NCBI GenBank assembly: GCA_964604195.1
Contig: CAZRXW010000015.1
Span: forward strand, 1 to 23,143
Reading direction: 5' to 3'
Length of the DNA: 23,143 nucleotides
Origin: SSEF01 sp964604195
GTDB lineage: Bacteria; Patescibacteriota; Minisyncoccia; Moranbacterales; UBA1568
The notes beneath the pieces are model-generated. The model was given only the letters and a program-made list of their open reading frames with translations. It did not search any database and was not told where the DNA came from. How positions within the stretch are numbered: position 1 is the first letter of the stretch; every line of letters starts with the position of its first letter. Shown piece by piece: positions 13,561-21,050 of this stretch. The position numbers and the translations under genes were made by a program.

Positions 13561-15693
13561 ATGCAAGGAGCCAAAAAATGGTCTCTCCAGCTCGGTGGGC
13601 GTGAATTAAGTGTGTCGACTGGCCTTTTAGCAGGGCAAGCCAATGGCACAGTGACGGTACAGTATGGTGATACGGTAGTCTTAGCTACAGCTGTCATGAG
13701 TCAGTCCATGTCCAAAATCACGGGATATTTCCCATTGATGGTGGATTTTGAAGAGCGTTACTACGCGGCTGGGAAAATCAAGGGATCCCGCTTTATGAAG
13801 CGCGAAGGGAAGCCGTCTGATGACGCTGTTCTCTCGGGCCGAGCGGTGGATCGTACCATCCGCCCACTTTTCAACTCTCGCATGCGTAATGAGGTGCAGG
13901 TGGTAACTACGGTCCTTTCTTATGATGGAGAAAATGATCCCGATCTTGTGGCTATGATTGCTGCCTCAGCTGCCCTTGCCCTCTCGGATATTCCTTGGAG
14001 TGGTCCTATTGGTGCGGTGCGAGTCGGTATTATCAATGGCGGTGATTTTGTACTCAACCCGTCGAGTGAGGAACGGAAGAGTAGCGATCTCGATCTCTTG
14101 GTGTCTGGTACAGCTGCCAAAATCAATATGATTGAATGTGGCGCCAAAGAGATTACTGAAGAAAAGATGACGGAAGCCTTCCGTTTTGCTCATGAGGCAA
14201 TACAGAAAATTACTGGCTTTATCGATTCTATCCAAAAGGAAGCTGGGAAATTAAAGCGAGAAGCAGCTCTTTTGGTGGGTAGTCCTGAATTTGAGGCCAA
14301 AATGAAGGAGTTTGTCGCTTCACTTGATCTAGCGGGAGCACTGTACCTTCGTCCAAAGGTAGCGATGAACGAGAAAATGGCTGAGATTGAGGCTAAGACA
14401 GCAGCTTATGCTACTGAGAATTTCCCCGAGGAACCAAATCAGGGAGAGGTGCTCTCGCTCATTTTTGAAGAGCTCTCTGACGCTATTTTGCACGAGCAAA
14501 TCTTGAAGCACGATGCCCGTCCTGATGGCCGAGGTATGACCGAGCTTCGCCCGCTCTCAGCTCAGGTGGGAGTTTTACCTCGCACTCATGGGACAGGACT
14601 CTTTCAACGTGGCGAAACCCAAGTGCTTACCGTGACCACTCTTGGTGCTCCTGGTGACGAGATGATAGTCGATACCATGGAAACTGACGAAAAGAAGCGC
14701 TACATGCATTTCTATAACTTTCCTGCGTACTCTGTGGGTGAGATCAAGCCGATGCGTGGCCCAGGCCGACGTGAAGTGGGCCATGGAGCACTCGCTGAAA
14801 AGGCACTCATACCAGTGCTTCCAAGTAAAGAAGAGTTCCCTTATACGATTCATCTCGTATCGGAAGTACTCTCATCCAACGGTTCTTCATCTCAGGCATC
14901 TGTCTGTGGCTCGACGCTTTCGCTAATGGACGCTGGTGTACCCATCAAAAAGCCCGTTTCAGGTATTGCCATGGGAGTAATCACTGGTCATGACGGTAGT
15001 TTCAAGGTCCTCACCGATATCCAGGGACTCGAAGATCATTATGGTGACATGGATTTCAAGGTAGCTGGTACCAAGGATGGTATTACGGCCATGCAAATGG
15101 ATGTTAAGATTGATGGCCTTACACCAGACATGTTGGGGATCGCTATCAAACAGGCCAAGGTAGCAAGACTTGAGATTATGGAAGTTATGCTCTCGGCTAT
15201 TGCTGAGCCAAGAGGGACAATGTCACCGTATGCTCCACGAATTATTACGCTGCATATCAATCCAGAGAAGATTCGTGATGTTATCGGCCCTGGCGGCAAG
15301 ATGATTAATCAAATTATCGATGAAACGGGTGTTTCGATTGATATTGAGGATGATGGATCGGTCTTTATTACCTCAGCTGATGAGACCGCTGCCAAGAAGG
15401 CTACTGAGTGGATTAGAAACATTACTCGTGAGGTAGTGGTAGGCGAGCTTTTCCAGGGACGAATTACTCGGATTATGAATTTTGGAGCCTTTGCTGAAGT
15501 GCTTCCGAATCAAGAGGGGCTCATTCATATTTCTGAATTGGCAGATTATCGAGTAGAAAAAGTCGATGATGTTGTCAAAGTTGGTGATATAGTCCCTGTG
15601 ATTGTTAAGGAAATTGATGCCCAGGGCCGGATTAATCTCTCACACAAGCTTGCTAAGGCAAAACTTGTTCGTCAGCAACTTGGTCAAGAATAG
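13561..15693 (+). CDS. pnp: Polyribonucleotide nucleotidyltransferase (PNPase)
   Basis: A trimeric 3'-to-5' phosphorolytic exoribonuclease for mRNA decay that can also add tails. 710 residues, normal length. The order is RNase PH core 1 (about 10-145, with GKIKGSRFMKREGKPSDDAVLSGRAVDRTIRPLF), the helical linker, RNase PH core 2 (about 315-545, RPDGRGMTELRPLSAQVGVLPRTHGTGLFQRGETQ, catalytic-region GLEDHYGDMDFKVAGTKDG), KH domain (about 560-615, IRDVIGPGGKMINQI), and S1 domain (about 622-695, VGELFQGRITRIMNFGAFAEVLPNQEGLIHISEL). All domains are intact. The ATG is preceded by ATTTCTT, with no Shine-Dalgarno. It has its own promoter and leader hairpin and is followed by a strong terminator. Confidence 0.97.
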   Translation: MQGAKKWSLQLGGRELSVSTGLLAGQANGTVTVQYGDTVVLATAVMSQSMSKITGYFPLMVDFEERYYAAGKIKGSRFMKREGKPSDDAVLSGRAVDRTIRPLFNSRMRNEVQVVTTVLSYDGENDPDLVAMIAASAALALSDIPWSGPIGAVRVGIINGGDFVLNPSSEERKSSDLDLLVSGTAAKINMIECGAKEITEEKMTEAFRFAHEAIQKITGFIDSIQKEAGKLKREAALLVGSPEFEAKMKEFVASLDLAGALYLRPKVAMNEKMAEIEAKTAAYATENFPEEPNQGEVLSLIFEELSDAILHEQILKHDARPDGRGMTELRPLSAQVGVLPRTHGTGLFQRGETQVLTVTTLGAPGDEMIVDTMETDEKKRYMHFYNFPAYSVGEIKPMRGPGRREVGHGALAEKALIPVLPSKEEFPYTIHLVSEVLSSNGSSSQASVCGSTLSLMDAGVPIKKPVSGIAMGVITGHDGSFKVLTDIQGLEDHYGDMDFKVAGTKDGITAMQMDVKIDGLTPDMLGIAIKQAKVARLEIMEVMLSAIAEPRGTMSPYAPRIITLHINPEKIRDVIGPGGKMINQIIDETGVSIDIEDDGSVFITSADETAAKKATEWIRNITREVVVGELFQGRITRIMNFGAFAEVLPNQEGLIHISELADYRVEKVDDVVKVGDIVPVIVKEIDAQGRINLSHKLAKAKLVRQQLGQE

Positions 15694-15721
15694 GAAATTT
15701 TTTCCCGAGAGAATTTGGGTG

Positions 15722-15761
15722 ATATACTGGTAAGGCTAGATCCTTGCCAGTATATTTTTTT
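15722..15761 (+). terminator. Terminator after pnp
   Basis: ATATACTGGTAAGG (15722-15735) pairs with CCTTGCCAGTATAT (15742-15755), with one T-G pair, over a 6-nt loop and into a run of Ts. Very strong rho-independent terminator. Confidence 0.9.
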
Positions 15762-15775
15762 AGTCTTTTTTCATT

Positions 15776-16948
15776 ATGTCAGCGTGGTTCAACAAAAAAC
15801 CAAAACTTACTCCAAGGTCACAGTACCCTCTAGAAATCCAACAGGCTATTCATACAATGGACAATGATTTTCGGGGTGAAGCAATGCCAGAAATTCCTCA
15901 GAGAGATCCGTTGGTAGCTTTTCAGCCAGAGGCAGCGGCCGCCCAGGGTGCACCATTTTATGTTGATCCAAGTATTGCTCCTTCTCAAGAAACGATGTCT
16001 TCTCCTACAGCACAACCAACAGTTAGTCCATTTCTTGTTGAGACGGCCGACAGTGGGGCAGGCCAATTCTCACAAGAGGGTTTTGTCGAAGAGACTCCCG
16101 AGACTGAAACAGTATTGGAAATTGGGAACAATGAATCGAAAGAGGGAATTTCTCAGGAGGACGAGACTCAGGAAGGTGCGAGGCAGTCTTCTGATGTAGT
16201 TCAGTGGCTGAAGCATTTTCGTTGGATTATCGGAGGAATCCTTCTCTTGATCGTTTTGATAGCTGGTGGAGTTTGGTGGTGGATGCAACGTACACACATC
16301 CCGCCAGAGGTATCGTTGGTAGGGGTAGTGGCAGAACCAACCCCAATGCCACCAGTAGAACCAGAGCCTCAAAAACCAGTAGCCAATCATTATTCTACTA
16401 CCCAGCCAAATCTTCTCTCTTTTGACACAGAGGCAGTAACAGCAGAGTCTATCCGGACCGAATTTCTCAAGGTAGCGCTAGCTGTCAAGCAGGATAATCT
16501 CCAGGGGCCGGTAGAATTTTTGGTTCGAGATCAAAACTATAACCCACTTGCTTTTTCTCGACTTGCTTATCTGCTCGGAGTAACCCTTACGAGTGATCTC
16601 TTAGCCACTCTCGATGAGGAATATTCGTTGTATTTTGTGCTTGATAGTAGCTTTGTACGTATGGGCCTCCGGCTTCAGGTGAAAAATAACGAGGCATTTG
16701 TAGTGGCGCTGGCACGTGACGAGACTCTCTTGCCTAAGGCTTTGGAACCGTTTTTCCTTGATACAACTACCGCTCCCAAAACAGGTCTTACTTTCCGATC
16801 GGGCCTCTATAAGGGTCAGCCAGTTCGTTATACCAACATTGATCAGGCGATGAATCTTTCCCTTGACTCGTCTGTTATGGGAAACGCATGGGTCATTGGA
16901 ACGAGTCAGAATACTCTCCATTCGCTTATTGATCATTTAGCTCAATAA
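15776..16948 (+). CDS. Single-pass anchored protein, unknown
   Basis: 390 residues. Residues 1-145 are hydrophilic, low complexity and rich in Pro, Glu, Gln and Ser, probably cytoplasmic and disordered. One membrane segment lies at about 150-170 (IIGGILLLIVLIAGGVWWWM). A proline-rich linker follows (about 176-205), then a compact external domain (about 210-390) with alternating strands and helices. There are no cysteines and no recognised enzyme motif. The C-terminal part, with its VEFLVRDQNYNPLAFSRLAYLLG segment, looks like a folded sensor or binding domain, but I cannot name it. It begins 15 nt after the pnp terminator, with only pyrimidines before the ATG. A promoter is not obvious. Confidence 0.75.
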   Translation: MSAWFNKKPKLTPRSQYPLEIQQAIHTMDNDFRGEAMPEIPQRDPLVAFQPEAAAAQGAPFYVDPSIAPSQETMSSPTAQPTVSPFLVETADSGAGQFSQEGFVEETPETETVLEIGNNESKEGISQEDETQEGARQSSDVVQWLKHFRWIIGGILLLIVLIAGGVWWWMQRTHIPPEVSLVGVVAEPTPMPPVEPEPQKPVANHYSTTQPNLLSFDTEAVTAESIRTEFLKVALAVKQDNLQGPVEFLVRDQNYNPLAFSRLAYLLGVTLTSDLLATLDEEYSLYFVLDSSFVRMGLRLQVKNNEAFVVALARDETLLPKALEPFFLDTTTAPKTGLTFRSGLYKGQPVRYTNIDQAMNLSLDSSVMGNAWVIGTSQNTLHSLIDHLAQ

Positions 16949-17097
16949 AAGTAGTGATTTTTTTGGTGAGAGACGTTCTCTTCTTGAGAAAAAGAAAATA
17001 AAATACTTTTTCTTGGGTTAAAAATATTTTATTTGTTGAGCAAAGAGGTCAAGTAAATAAAAACAAGGCTTAGATAAAGGTTTTCGATATTTTGTGA
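16949..17097. other. AT-rich gene-free stretch
   Basis: This holds only weak A/T hairpins (TTCTC/GAGAA near 16978-16992, and GAAAAAG/CTTTTTC over an A-rich loop near 16988-17013). These might end the previous transcript. No gene is visible. Confidence 0.4.
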
Positions 17098-17126
17098 TTG
17101 ACTTTCGTGTTTTTTTCTGCTATACT
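17098..17126 (+). promoter_or_regulatory. Very strong promoter for a non-coding unit
   Basis: TTGACT (17098-17103) and TATACT (17121-17126) are 17 nt apart, and TGc before the -10 makes it an extended -10. No protein gene begins within 500 nt downstream. Confidence 0.75.
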
Positions 17127-17132
17127 GGATCT

Positions 17133-17656
17133 GTTGTAGTGAAATATTCCTTAACAACTTGATATCTTCTAGGAGCAGAAGACTTCTCTTCTTGAAAAAT
17201 ATTCGAGAGAAGAAATCTTCTGCTGCTTAACCGCTATGACAATGCTCATAGTTCTCCTATTTCTGGTAAAAAGGAGCCGGTCGCCAAAACAAACACAAAA
17301 ATCCAGGAAAAATAAAAAAACCTGGCTTTACACAAAAACAAAAAACAAAAAATCAGTTCTTTCACAAGTTTGTCGGCATTAGCCAAAAAGCGGTAGAAGA
17401 TTGAGAAAGTTACCAGAACTTTCCACCCATTTGCGTCTGTCACAAAACACATACCTCTCCGCGTAGAAGCGAAATTGCCTCTCACCCGGGCTAGACTTCT
17501 CCAGAGATATGTTGGGCACACGCACGTCGGGCTCTCGTTACGGCCATATAAAATACTTATTCGGCGTCACGGGCGAGAGCCCGGCACCAACACATACTAT
17601 ATGTGTGGAGTGCTTAGAATTTCAGAGGGAAGATGGCCAAGAAGGGCCGTTTTTTT
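17133..17656 (+). ncRNA. Large structured RNA candidate (tmRNA-like features)
   Basis: About 520 nt between a strong promoter and a terminator, with no good reading frame but dense pairing. (1) GCAGAAGA (17175-17182) pairs with TCTTCTGC (17216-17223), stacked on CTTCTCT/AGAGAAG. (2) CTATGA/TCATAG at 17234-17251. (3) CCAGG/CCTGG (17303-17307, 17321-17325) over an A-rich loop. (4) GAAAGTT/AACTTTC near 17405-17423. (5) A 12-bp stem GTCGGGCTCTCG (17526-17537) with 17574-17585, extended by TGTTGG/CCAACA. (6) ACACATA/TATGTGT at 17590-17606. (7) The ends pair: TTCTA..AGCA (17167-17177) with TGCTTAGAA (17611-17619). In tmRNA the tag stop codon lies in a hairpin loop after GTC-Ala. Here GTCGCC at 17280-17285 opens a 10-codon frame ending at a TAA (17313-17315) in the loop of stem 3. 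However, no TTCGA T-arm or GGG...CCA acceptor is visible, so tmRNA is unproven. Confidence 0.6.
17633..17656 (+). terminator. Terminator of the non-coding unit
   Basis: ATGGCC (17633-17638) pairs with GGCCGT (17645-17650), with one T-G pair, over AAGAAG, followed by seven Ts. It separates the RNA unit from yraN. Confidence 0.75.
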
Positions 17657-17657
17657 G

Positions 17658-17686
17658 TTGCCAAAAATAAAAATTTTGCTTACAGT
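17658..17686 (+). promoter_or_regulatory. yraN promoter TTGCCA-17-TACAGT
   Basis: TTGCCA (17658-17663) and TACAGT (17681-17686) are 17 nt apart, starting right after the terminator T-run. The mRNA would start only about 10 nt before the yraN ATG. Confidence 0.6.
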
Positions 17687-17703
17687 AAGCCTAATTTACA
17701 GAT

Positions 17704-18087
17704 ATGGCCAAACATCTGGATACGGGAAGACAGGGAGAAGAAATAGCCGAGGCGTATCTTCGAGAGAAGGGGTATCGTGTCTTGGGTCGTAATATCAGTA
17801 ATCCTCATGGGAAGCGGCTGGGAGAGATTGATATTGTAGCTGAAAAGAAGGGGGTAGTTGTTTTTATTGAGGTAAAAACGCGGATTCTAAGCCTGAGTCA
17901 GGAGGATTCGCTGCCGGAGCACCAGGTGACTCGTTCAAAGCTTATCAAGCTAGAGCGTATAGCGAGCTATTATCTTCGATCAAATTCTCTGGAAACGAGG
18001 GAGTATCGTTTTGATGTAGTGTCGGTCATCCTTAAGAGGGGAGAGGGGCCAGCTATTAATCATCTGGAAAGTGTTTTCTTCTCCTAG
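17704..18087 (+). CDS. yraN: YraN/UPF0102 endonuclease-like protein
   Basis: 127 residues, standard length for this Holliday-junction-resolvase-like, restriction-nuclease-fold family. Motifs: GRQGEEIAEAYLREKGYRVLGRN (8-30), GEIDIVA with the acidic pair E41/D43, and FIEVKTR with E56 and K58, completing a PD-(D/E)xK-type active site. Its exact cellular role is not established; links to DNA processing or uptake have been suggested for the family. The leader is very short and lacks a Shine-Dalgarno. In many bacteria it lies near the comM/dprA region; here comM is 1.4 kb downstream. Confidence 0.92.
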   Translation: MAKHLDTGRQGEEIAEAYLREKGYRVLGRNISNPHGKRLGEIDIVAEKKGVVVFIEVKTRILSLSQEDSLPEHQVTRSKLIKLERIASYYLRSNSLETREYRFDVVSVILKRGEGPAINHLESVFFS

Positions 18088-18089
18088 GC

Positions 18090-18118
18090 TCGACTTTTTG
18101 CTAAAAAACTCCTATAAT
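18090..18118 (+). promoter_or_regulatory. Promoter for the DksA/TraR-like gene
   Basis: TATAAT (18113-18118) is a perfect -10. TCGACT (18090-18095) lies 17 nt upstream as a near-consensus -35. The leader is about 20 nt. Confidence 0.65.
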
Positions 18119-18146
18119 AGAACTACTTATCTCTTATATACGCCGT

Positions 18147-18500
18147 ATGTCACTCGATGTCACTTTGCTTGCCGAGCTCAAAGATAAACTTTTGACTGAA
18201 AAATCACGTTTAGAACAAGAATTATCACGTCTTGGTACCCCAACGGGGGTAGAGGGGGACTACGCTACCAAGTATGCTACTGATCTGGGGGATGATCCAG
18301 ATGAGAATGCTTCAGAAGTAGAAGAATATGTTGATAATGTAGCGGTTGAAGAAACGCTGGAATCACAACTCAAGGACGTCAATGATGCCCTCGCTAAGAT
18401 AGAAACCGGCACCTATGGTATTTGTGAGAAGACTGGTGAATCTATCCCAGTAGAACGGCTCCAGGTCTACCCAGCTGCTCGGACCAAAGTGGGAGTCTAG
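18147..18500 (+). CDS. DksA/TraR-family protein lacking most zinc ligands
   Basis: 117 residues with a long helical coiled-coil part (about 5-85) and the family's C-terminal finger region. DksA-like proteins enter the RNA polymerase secondary channel; acidic coiled-coil tip residues matter. Here DLGDDPDENASEVEEYVDN (46-64) is the acidic stretch. The finger reads YGICEKTGESIPVERLQVYPAARTKVGV: only the first of four cysteines is kept, so it cannot bind zinc as in E. coli DksA. The fold may persist without zinc, as in other degenerate members. It lies 9 nt before lspA and is probably co-transcribed. Function in transcription control is inferred from fold only. Confidence 0.82.
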   Translation: MSLDVTLLAELKDKLLTEKSRLEQELSRLGTPTGVEGDYATKYATDLGDDPDENASEVEEYVDNVAVEETLESQLKDVNDALAKIETGTYGICEKTGESIPVERLQVYPAARTKVGV

Positions 18501-18509
18501 CGTATTTCT

Positions 18510-18968
18510 ATGTTCTCCTGGCAAAAAGAGATGCTTTGGGTGTCTCTTTTTGTTTTTGTAGGCTTCTTAGACGGGGGATTACGATTTTTGTGGCTTGAGC
18601 GAGATCACTGGACATGTAATCCTGGTGTTTTTTGGGGAATAGAGTTCCCACAGGTTTTTTTATTGATTGGAACAGTGAGTGTGGTGTTGGGGTGTCTTTG
18701 GTTGCTTTTCCGATGGAAAGGCTTGGGGATGAGATGGCCACTGATAGCTATTCTTATTGGGGGGGGACTCAATACGCTCGATCGAGCGCTCCACACTTGT
18801 GTTTTGGATTATCTTCATTGGCCATTTGGATTGGCATCTTTTTTCCCCAATTTTAATTTTAGTGACGCTATGATTCTAGTTGGTGTGCTGACCCTCTTTT
18901 TTTCAAGTGCCATGAGAAAACAAACTGAAAACTGGTATGCAGTTGATACTGAGGAGAAAGTTCTCTAG
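18510..18968 (+). CDS. lspA: Lipoprotein signal peptidase (signal peptidase II)
   Basis: 152 residues with four membrane segments (about 8-28, 47-68, 76-90, 118-135). It cuts prolipoprotein signal peptides before the lipidated cysteine. The catalytic aspartates are visible in the two family motifs: GGLNTLDRALHTCVLDYLHWP (D91, with N88) and FPNFNFSDAMILVG (D119). The WTCNPGVFWGIEFP segment is the counterpart of the family's N-x-GaafG region. Sequence is divergent but motif order and spacing fit. It is co-transcribed with the DksA/TraR-like gene. The ATG is preceded by ATTTCT. Confidence 0.85.
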   Translation: MFSWQKEMLWVSLFVFVGFLDGGLRFLWLERDHWTCNPGVFWGIEFPQVFLLIGTVSVVLGCLWLLFRWKGLGMRWPLIAILIGGGLNTLDRALHTCVLDYLHWPFGLASFFPNFNFSDAMILVGVLTLFFSSAMRKQTENWYAVDTEEKVL

Positions 18969-19022
18969 AATGTGCCCATACTCTGACGCAAGGGTGTCGG
19001 GGGGGCTACGGAGATTTTACTC

Positions 19023-19393
19023 ATGCACAGGATCCTTACTGTCGACGATAGCGTCTCAATGCGCCAGATGGTGTCGTTCACGCTCAAGATGCGGGCCTTC
19101 ATGTCATCGAGGCTGTCGATGGCCAAGATGCCTGGGAGAAGGCGCAGAACGGAGCTTTTCATCCCATTCACCTCGTCCTGACCGATCAGAATATGCCCAG
19201 GATGGCCGGCATCAGTCTGACCAGAAAGCTGCGTCAGGATCCGAGGTTCAAACAGACCCCGATCCTCATCCTGACCATCGAATCGAGCGACCAGATGAAG
19301 CAGGTTGGCCGTGCCGTGGGCGCTACCGGCTGGCTGATTAAACCTTTCGACCCGGCCAAGCTGGTCGAGGTGATCGGCAAGGTCATTTGCTGA
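19023..19393 (+). pseudogene. cheY: CheY-type receiver gene broken by one missing base
   Basis: Read in two frames the product is a complete 123-residue chemotaxis-type receiver. Frame 1 gives MHRILTVDDSVSMRQMVSFTLKM (19023-19091); the other frame gives GLHVIEAVDG onward to LVEVIGKVIC (from 19094). Inserting one G after 19091 (ATGGCGGGC for ATGCGGGC) joins them into the expected TLKMAGLHV. Key residues would be D8/D9, phospho-acceptor D55 in VLTDQNMP, T85 and K107 in IKPFD. Sequence closely resembles proteobacterial CheY. It is visibly GC-rich compared with lspA and comM, has a CGGAG ribosome binding site, and is followed by its own terminator. No other chemotaxis gene is seen. It may be a transferred decayed gene, a sequencing error, or an assembly join. 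Confidence 0.85.
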
Positions 19394-19403
19394 AGTACTT
19401 TCT

Positions 19404-19445
19404 CGGTCCCAGCTACTCCTAATGGAGGCTGGGGCCGTAGTTTTT
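19404..19445 (+). terminator. Terminator after the CheY remnant
   Basis: CGGTCCCAGC (19404-19413) pairs with GCTGGGGCCG (19428-19437), one T-G pair, with an inner CTCC/GGAG extension, then TTTTT at 19441-19445. Confidence 0.88.
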
Positions 19446-19451
19446 ATACCG

Positions 19452-19480
19452 TTTGCATTTTTTGACGAAGCTGGTATGCT
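19452..19480 (+). promoter_or_regulatory. comM promoter
   Basis: TTTGCA (19452-19457) and TATGCT (19475-19480) are 17 nt apart, with TGg making an extended -10. A start near 19487 leaves AGGAGG (19496-19501) in a short leader. Confidence 0.6.
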
Positions 19481-19512
19481 GACTCTTCTCGGCTCAGGAG
19501 GCTGGGAATTTT

Positions 19513-21048
19513 TTGAAAACTATAATGATTATGCCAGCCAAGGTATTTTCGGGAGCCACTATTGGACTCGATGGAGTTTTGGTTGAAATTGAATCTGATG
19601 TTCTCACCAAAGGGCTACATCAGTTTAGTGTTGTTGGTCTCCCTGACGCTGCTGTTAAAGAAGCTCGGGATCGGGTGAGTGCCGCTATTAAGAATAGTGA
19701 TTTTCGGCCGCCGCATATGAGTGGTCGAGTAACTATTAATCTTGCTCCAGCAGACCTCCCCAAAAGCTCCTCTGCCTATGATCTGGGTATGGCTCTGGCG
19801 TTTCTTTCGGCGACCAAGCAAATTGGCTTTCGGCCAGAAGGAAAATTCTTTCTTGGAGAGTTGGCCCTTGATGGAAGATTACGTCGAGTGACGAGTGTCT
19901 TGCCGTTAGTACTTTTTGCTAAGAAAGCTGGTTTTTCGGAAGTGTATGTTCCAAGGGAGAATGCCAGAGAAGCTGCCTTGGTACCTGATATTACTATTTA
20001 TGCTACTGAGAAGTTTCGGGAAATCACCGAACACTTGGAGGGAAAGAAGCTCCTTCATCCCGAATCGATGACACCACTTGAGACAGAACAAAAATATAGA
20101 GGAACTGATATGGCCGAAATTAAGGGGCAGGCTCATGTAAAGCGCGCTCTTGAGATTGCGGCGGCTGGTGGACACAATATACTCATGATTGGACCGCCAG
20201 GGAGCGGCAAAACACTCTTAGCCAAGGCCTTTCCATCGATTCTCCCCAGGCTTTCTTTTGAAGAGTGTCTCGAAATAACGCAGATCTTTTCTGTAGCCGG
20301 TCAATTACCAAGAGAGCAAGCCCTCGTCTCTGGGCGTCCATTTCGTTCTCCGCATCACAGTGCCAGTACCGTCTCACTTATTGGAGGGGGATCTTTCCCC
20401 AAGCCGGGAGAGATTAGCCTGGCTCATCGGGGAGTGCTCTTCTTGGATGAATTTGCCGAATTTCCTCGGAGTACGCTGGAGAGTTTTCGTCAGCCACTTG
20501 AAGATGGGGTCGTGGTCGTATCGAGAGCCAAGGGAACACTCACTTTCCCGGCCCGGTTTACTCTGGTGGCAGCAATGAATCCATGCCCCTGTGGCCACTT
20601 TGGCGATCCAGAACGAGTATGTGGCTGTAGTCCGTATACTCGAGAAAAATATAAACAAAAAGTTTCTGGGCCTATCCTTGATCGAATCGATCTTCATATA
20701 GAAGTGCCGCGCCTCAAATTTGAGGCTCTCCACACAGGGAAAAATAGTGAAAGTAGTGAATCAATTCGTGAACGAGTCGAGAGGGCGAGAACGATGCAGC
20801 GAGAACGGCTTCATATGCATGGAAAATTTACCAATACTGAACTGGATGTAAAACTCCTCGAAAAGTACTGTTCTTTAAATCTTGGCACCCAGGAAATTTT
20901 GCGTGAAGCAGTTTCGTTTTATAAACTATCACCACGGGCGTATTCTCGGGTGCTCAAAGTGGCGCGAACCATTGCGGACCTCGCTGGAGCAACAGAAATA
21001 GCTGAGGAACACTTAACTGAGGCGCTTCATTATCGTTTGCGTTCATAA
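19513..21048 (+). CDS. comM: ComM/YifB-family AAA+ ATPase (Mg-chelatase-like)
   Basis: 511 residues, full length. ComM is a hexameric helicase that promotes branch migration during integration of transformed DNA. The N-terminal domain (about 10-170, with GLPDAAVKEARDRVSAAIKNS and RVTINLAPADLPKSSSAYDLG) has the Lon-protease-like fold. The AAA+ core carries Walker A GPPGSGKT (227-234), Walker B VLFLDEF (308-314), and the MNPCPCGHFGD...CGC cysteine cluster (about 356-373), followed by LDRIDLHIEVP. The start chosen is TTG at 19513, 11 nt after AGGAGG (19496-19501); ATG at 19525 is the alternative. It has its own promoter, and the next gene starts 2 nt after its stop. It implies a DNA-uptake or recombination route, as does yraN. 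Confidence 0.95.
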   Translation: MKTIMIMPAKVFSGATIGLDGVLVEIESDVLTKGLHQFSVVGLPDAAVKEARDRVSAAIKNSDFRPPHMSGRVTINLAPADLPKSSSAYDLGMALAFLSATKQIGFRPEGKFFLGELALDGRLRRVTSVLPLVLFAKKAGFSEVYVPRENAREAALVPDITIYATEKFREITEHLEGKKLLHPESMTPLETEQKYRGTDMAEIKGQAHVKRALEIAAAGGHNILMIGPPGSGKTLLAKAFPSILPRLSFEECLEITQIFSVAGQLPREQALVSGRPFRSPHHSASTVSLIGGGSFPKPGEISLAHRGVLFLDEFAEFPRSTLESFRQPLEDGVVVVSRAKGTLTFPARFTLVAAMNPCPCGHFGDPERVCGCSPYTREKYKQKVSGPILDRIDLHIEVPRLKFEALHTGKNSESSESIRERVERARTMQRERLHMHGKFTNTELDVKLLEKYCSLNLGTQEILREAVSFYKLSPRAYSRVLKVARTIADLAGATEIAEEHLTEALHYRLRS

Positions 21049-21050
21049 CC

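Noticed and set aside
15699..15728. TATACT at 15723-15728 as a promoter for the 15776 gene.
   Set aside because: It lies inside the pnp terminator stem and has no -35 at suitable spacing.
17236..17403. 55-codon frame (hydrophobic start, then very basic) inside the structured RNA.
   Set aside because: It overlaps strong hairpins, has no ribosome binding site, and its basic part simply follows CAAAAA repeats.
17133..17656. RNase P RNA or SRP RNA identity for the structured RNA.
   Set aside because: I could not find the GAGGAAAGTCC and ACAGAA-type blocks of RNase P, nor the GGAAGGAAGCA tip of SRP RNA, on either strand.
18937..19341. 134-codon plus-strand frame over the CheY remnant.
   Set aside because: Arg/Cys/Ser-rich shadow of the GC-rich receiver gene, overlapping lspA; the other two frames together give a clear CheY.
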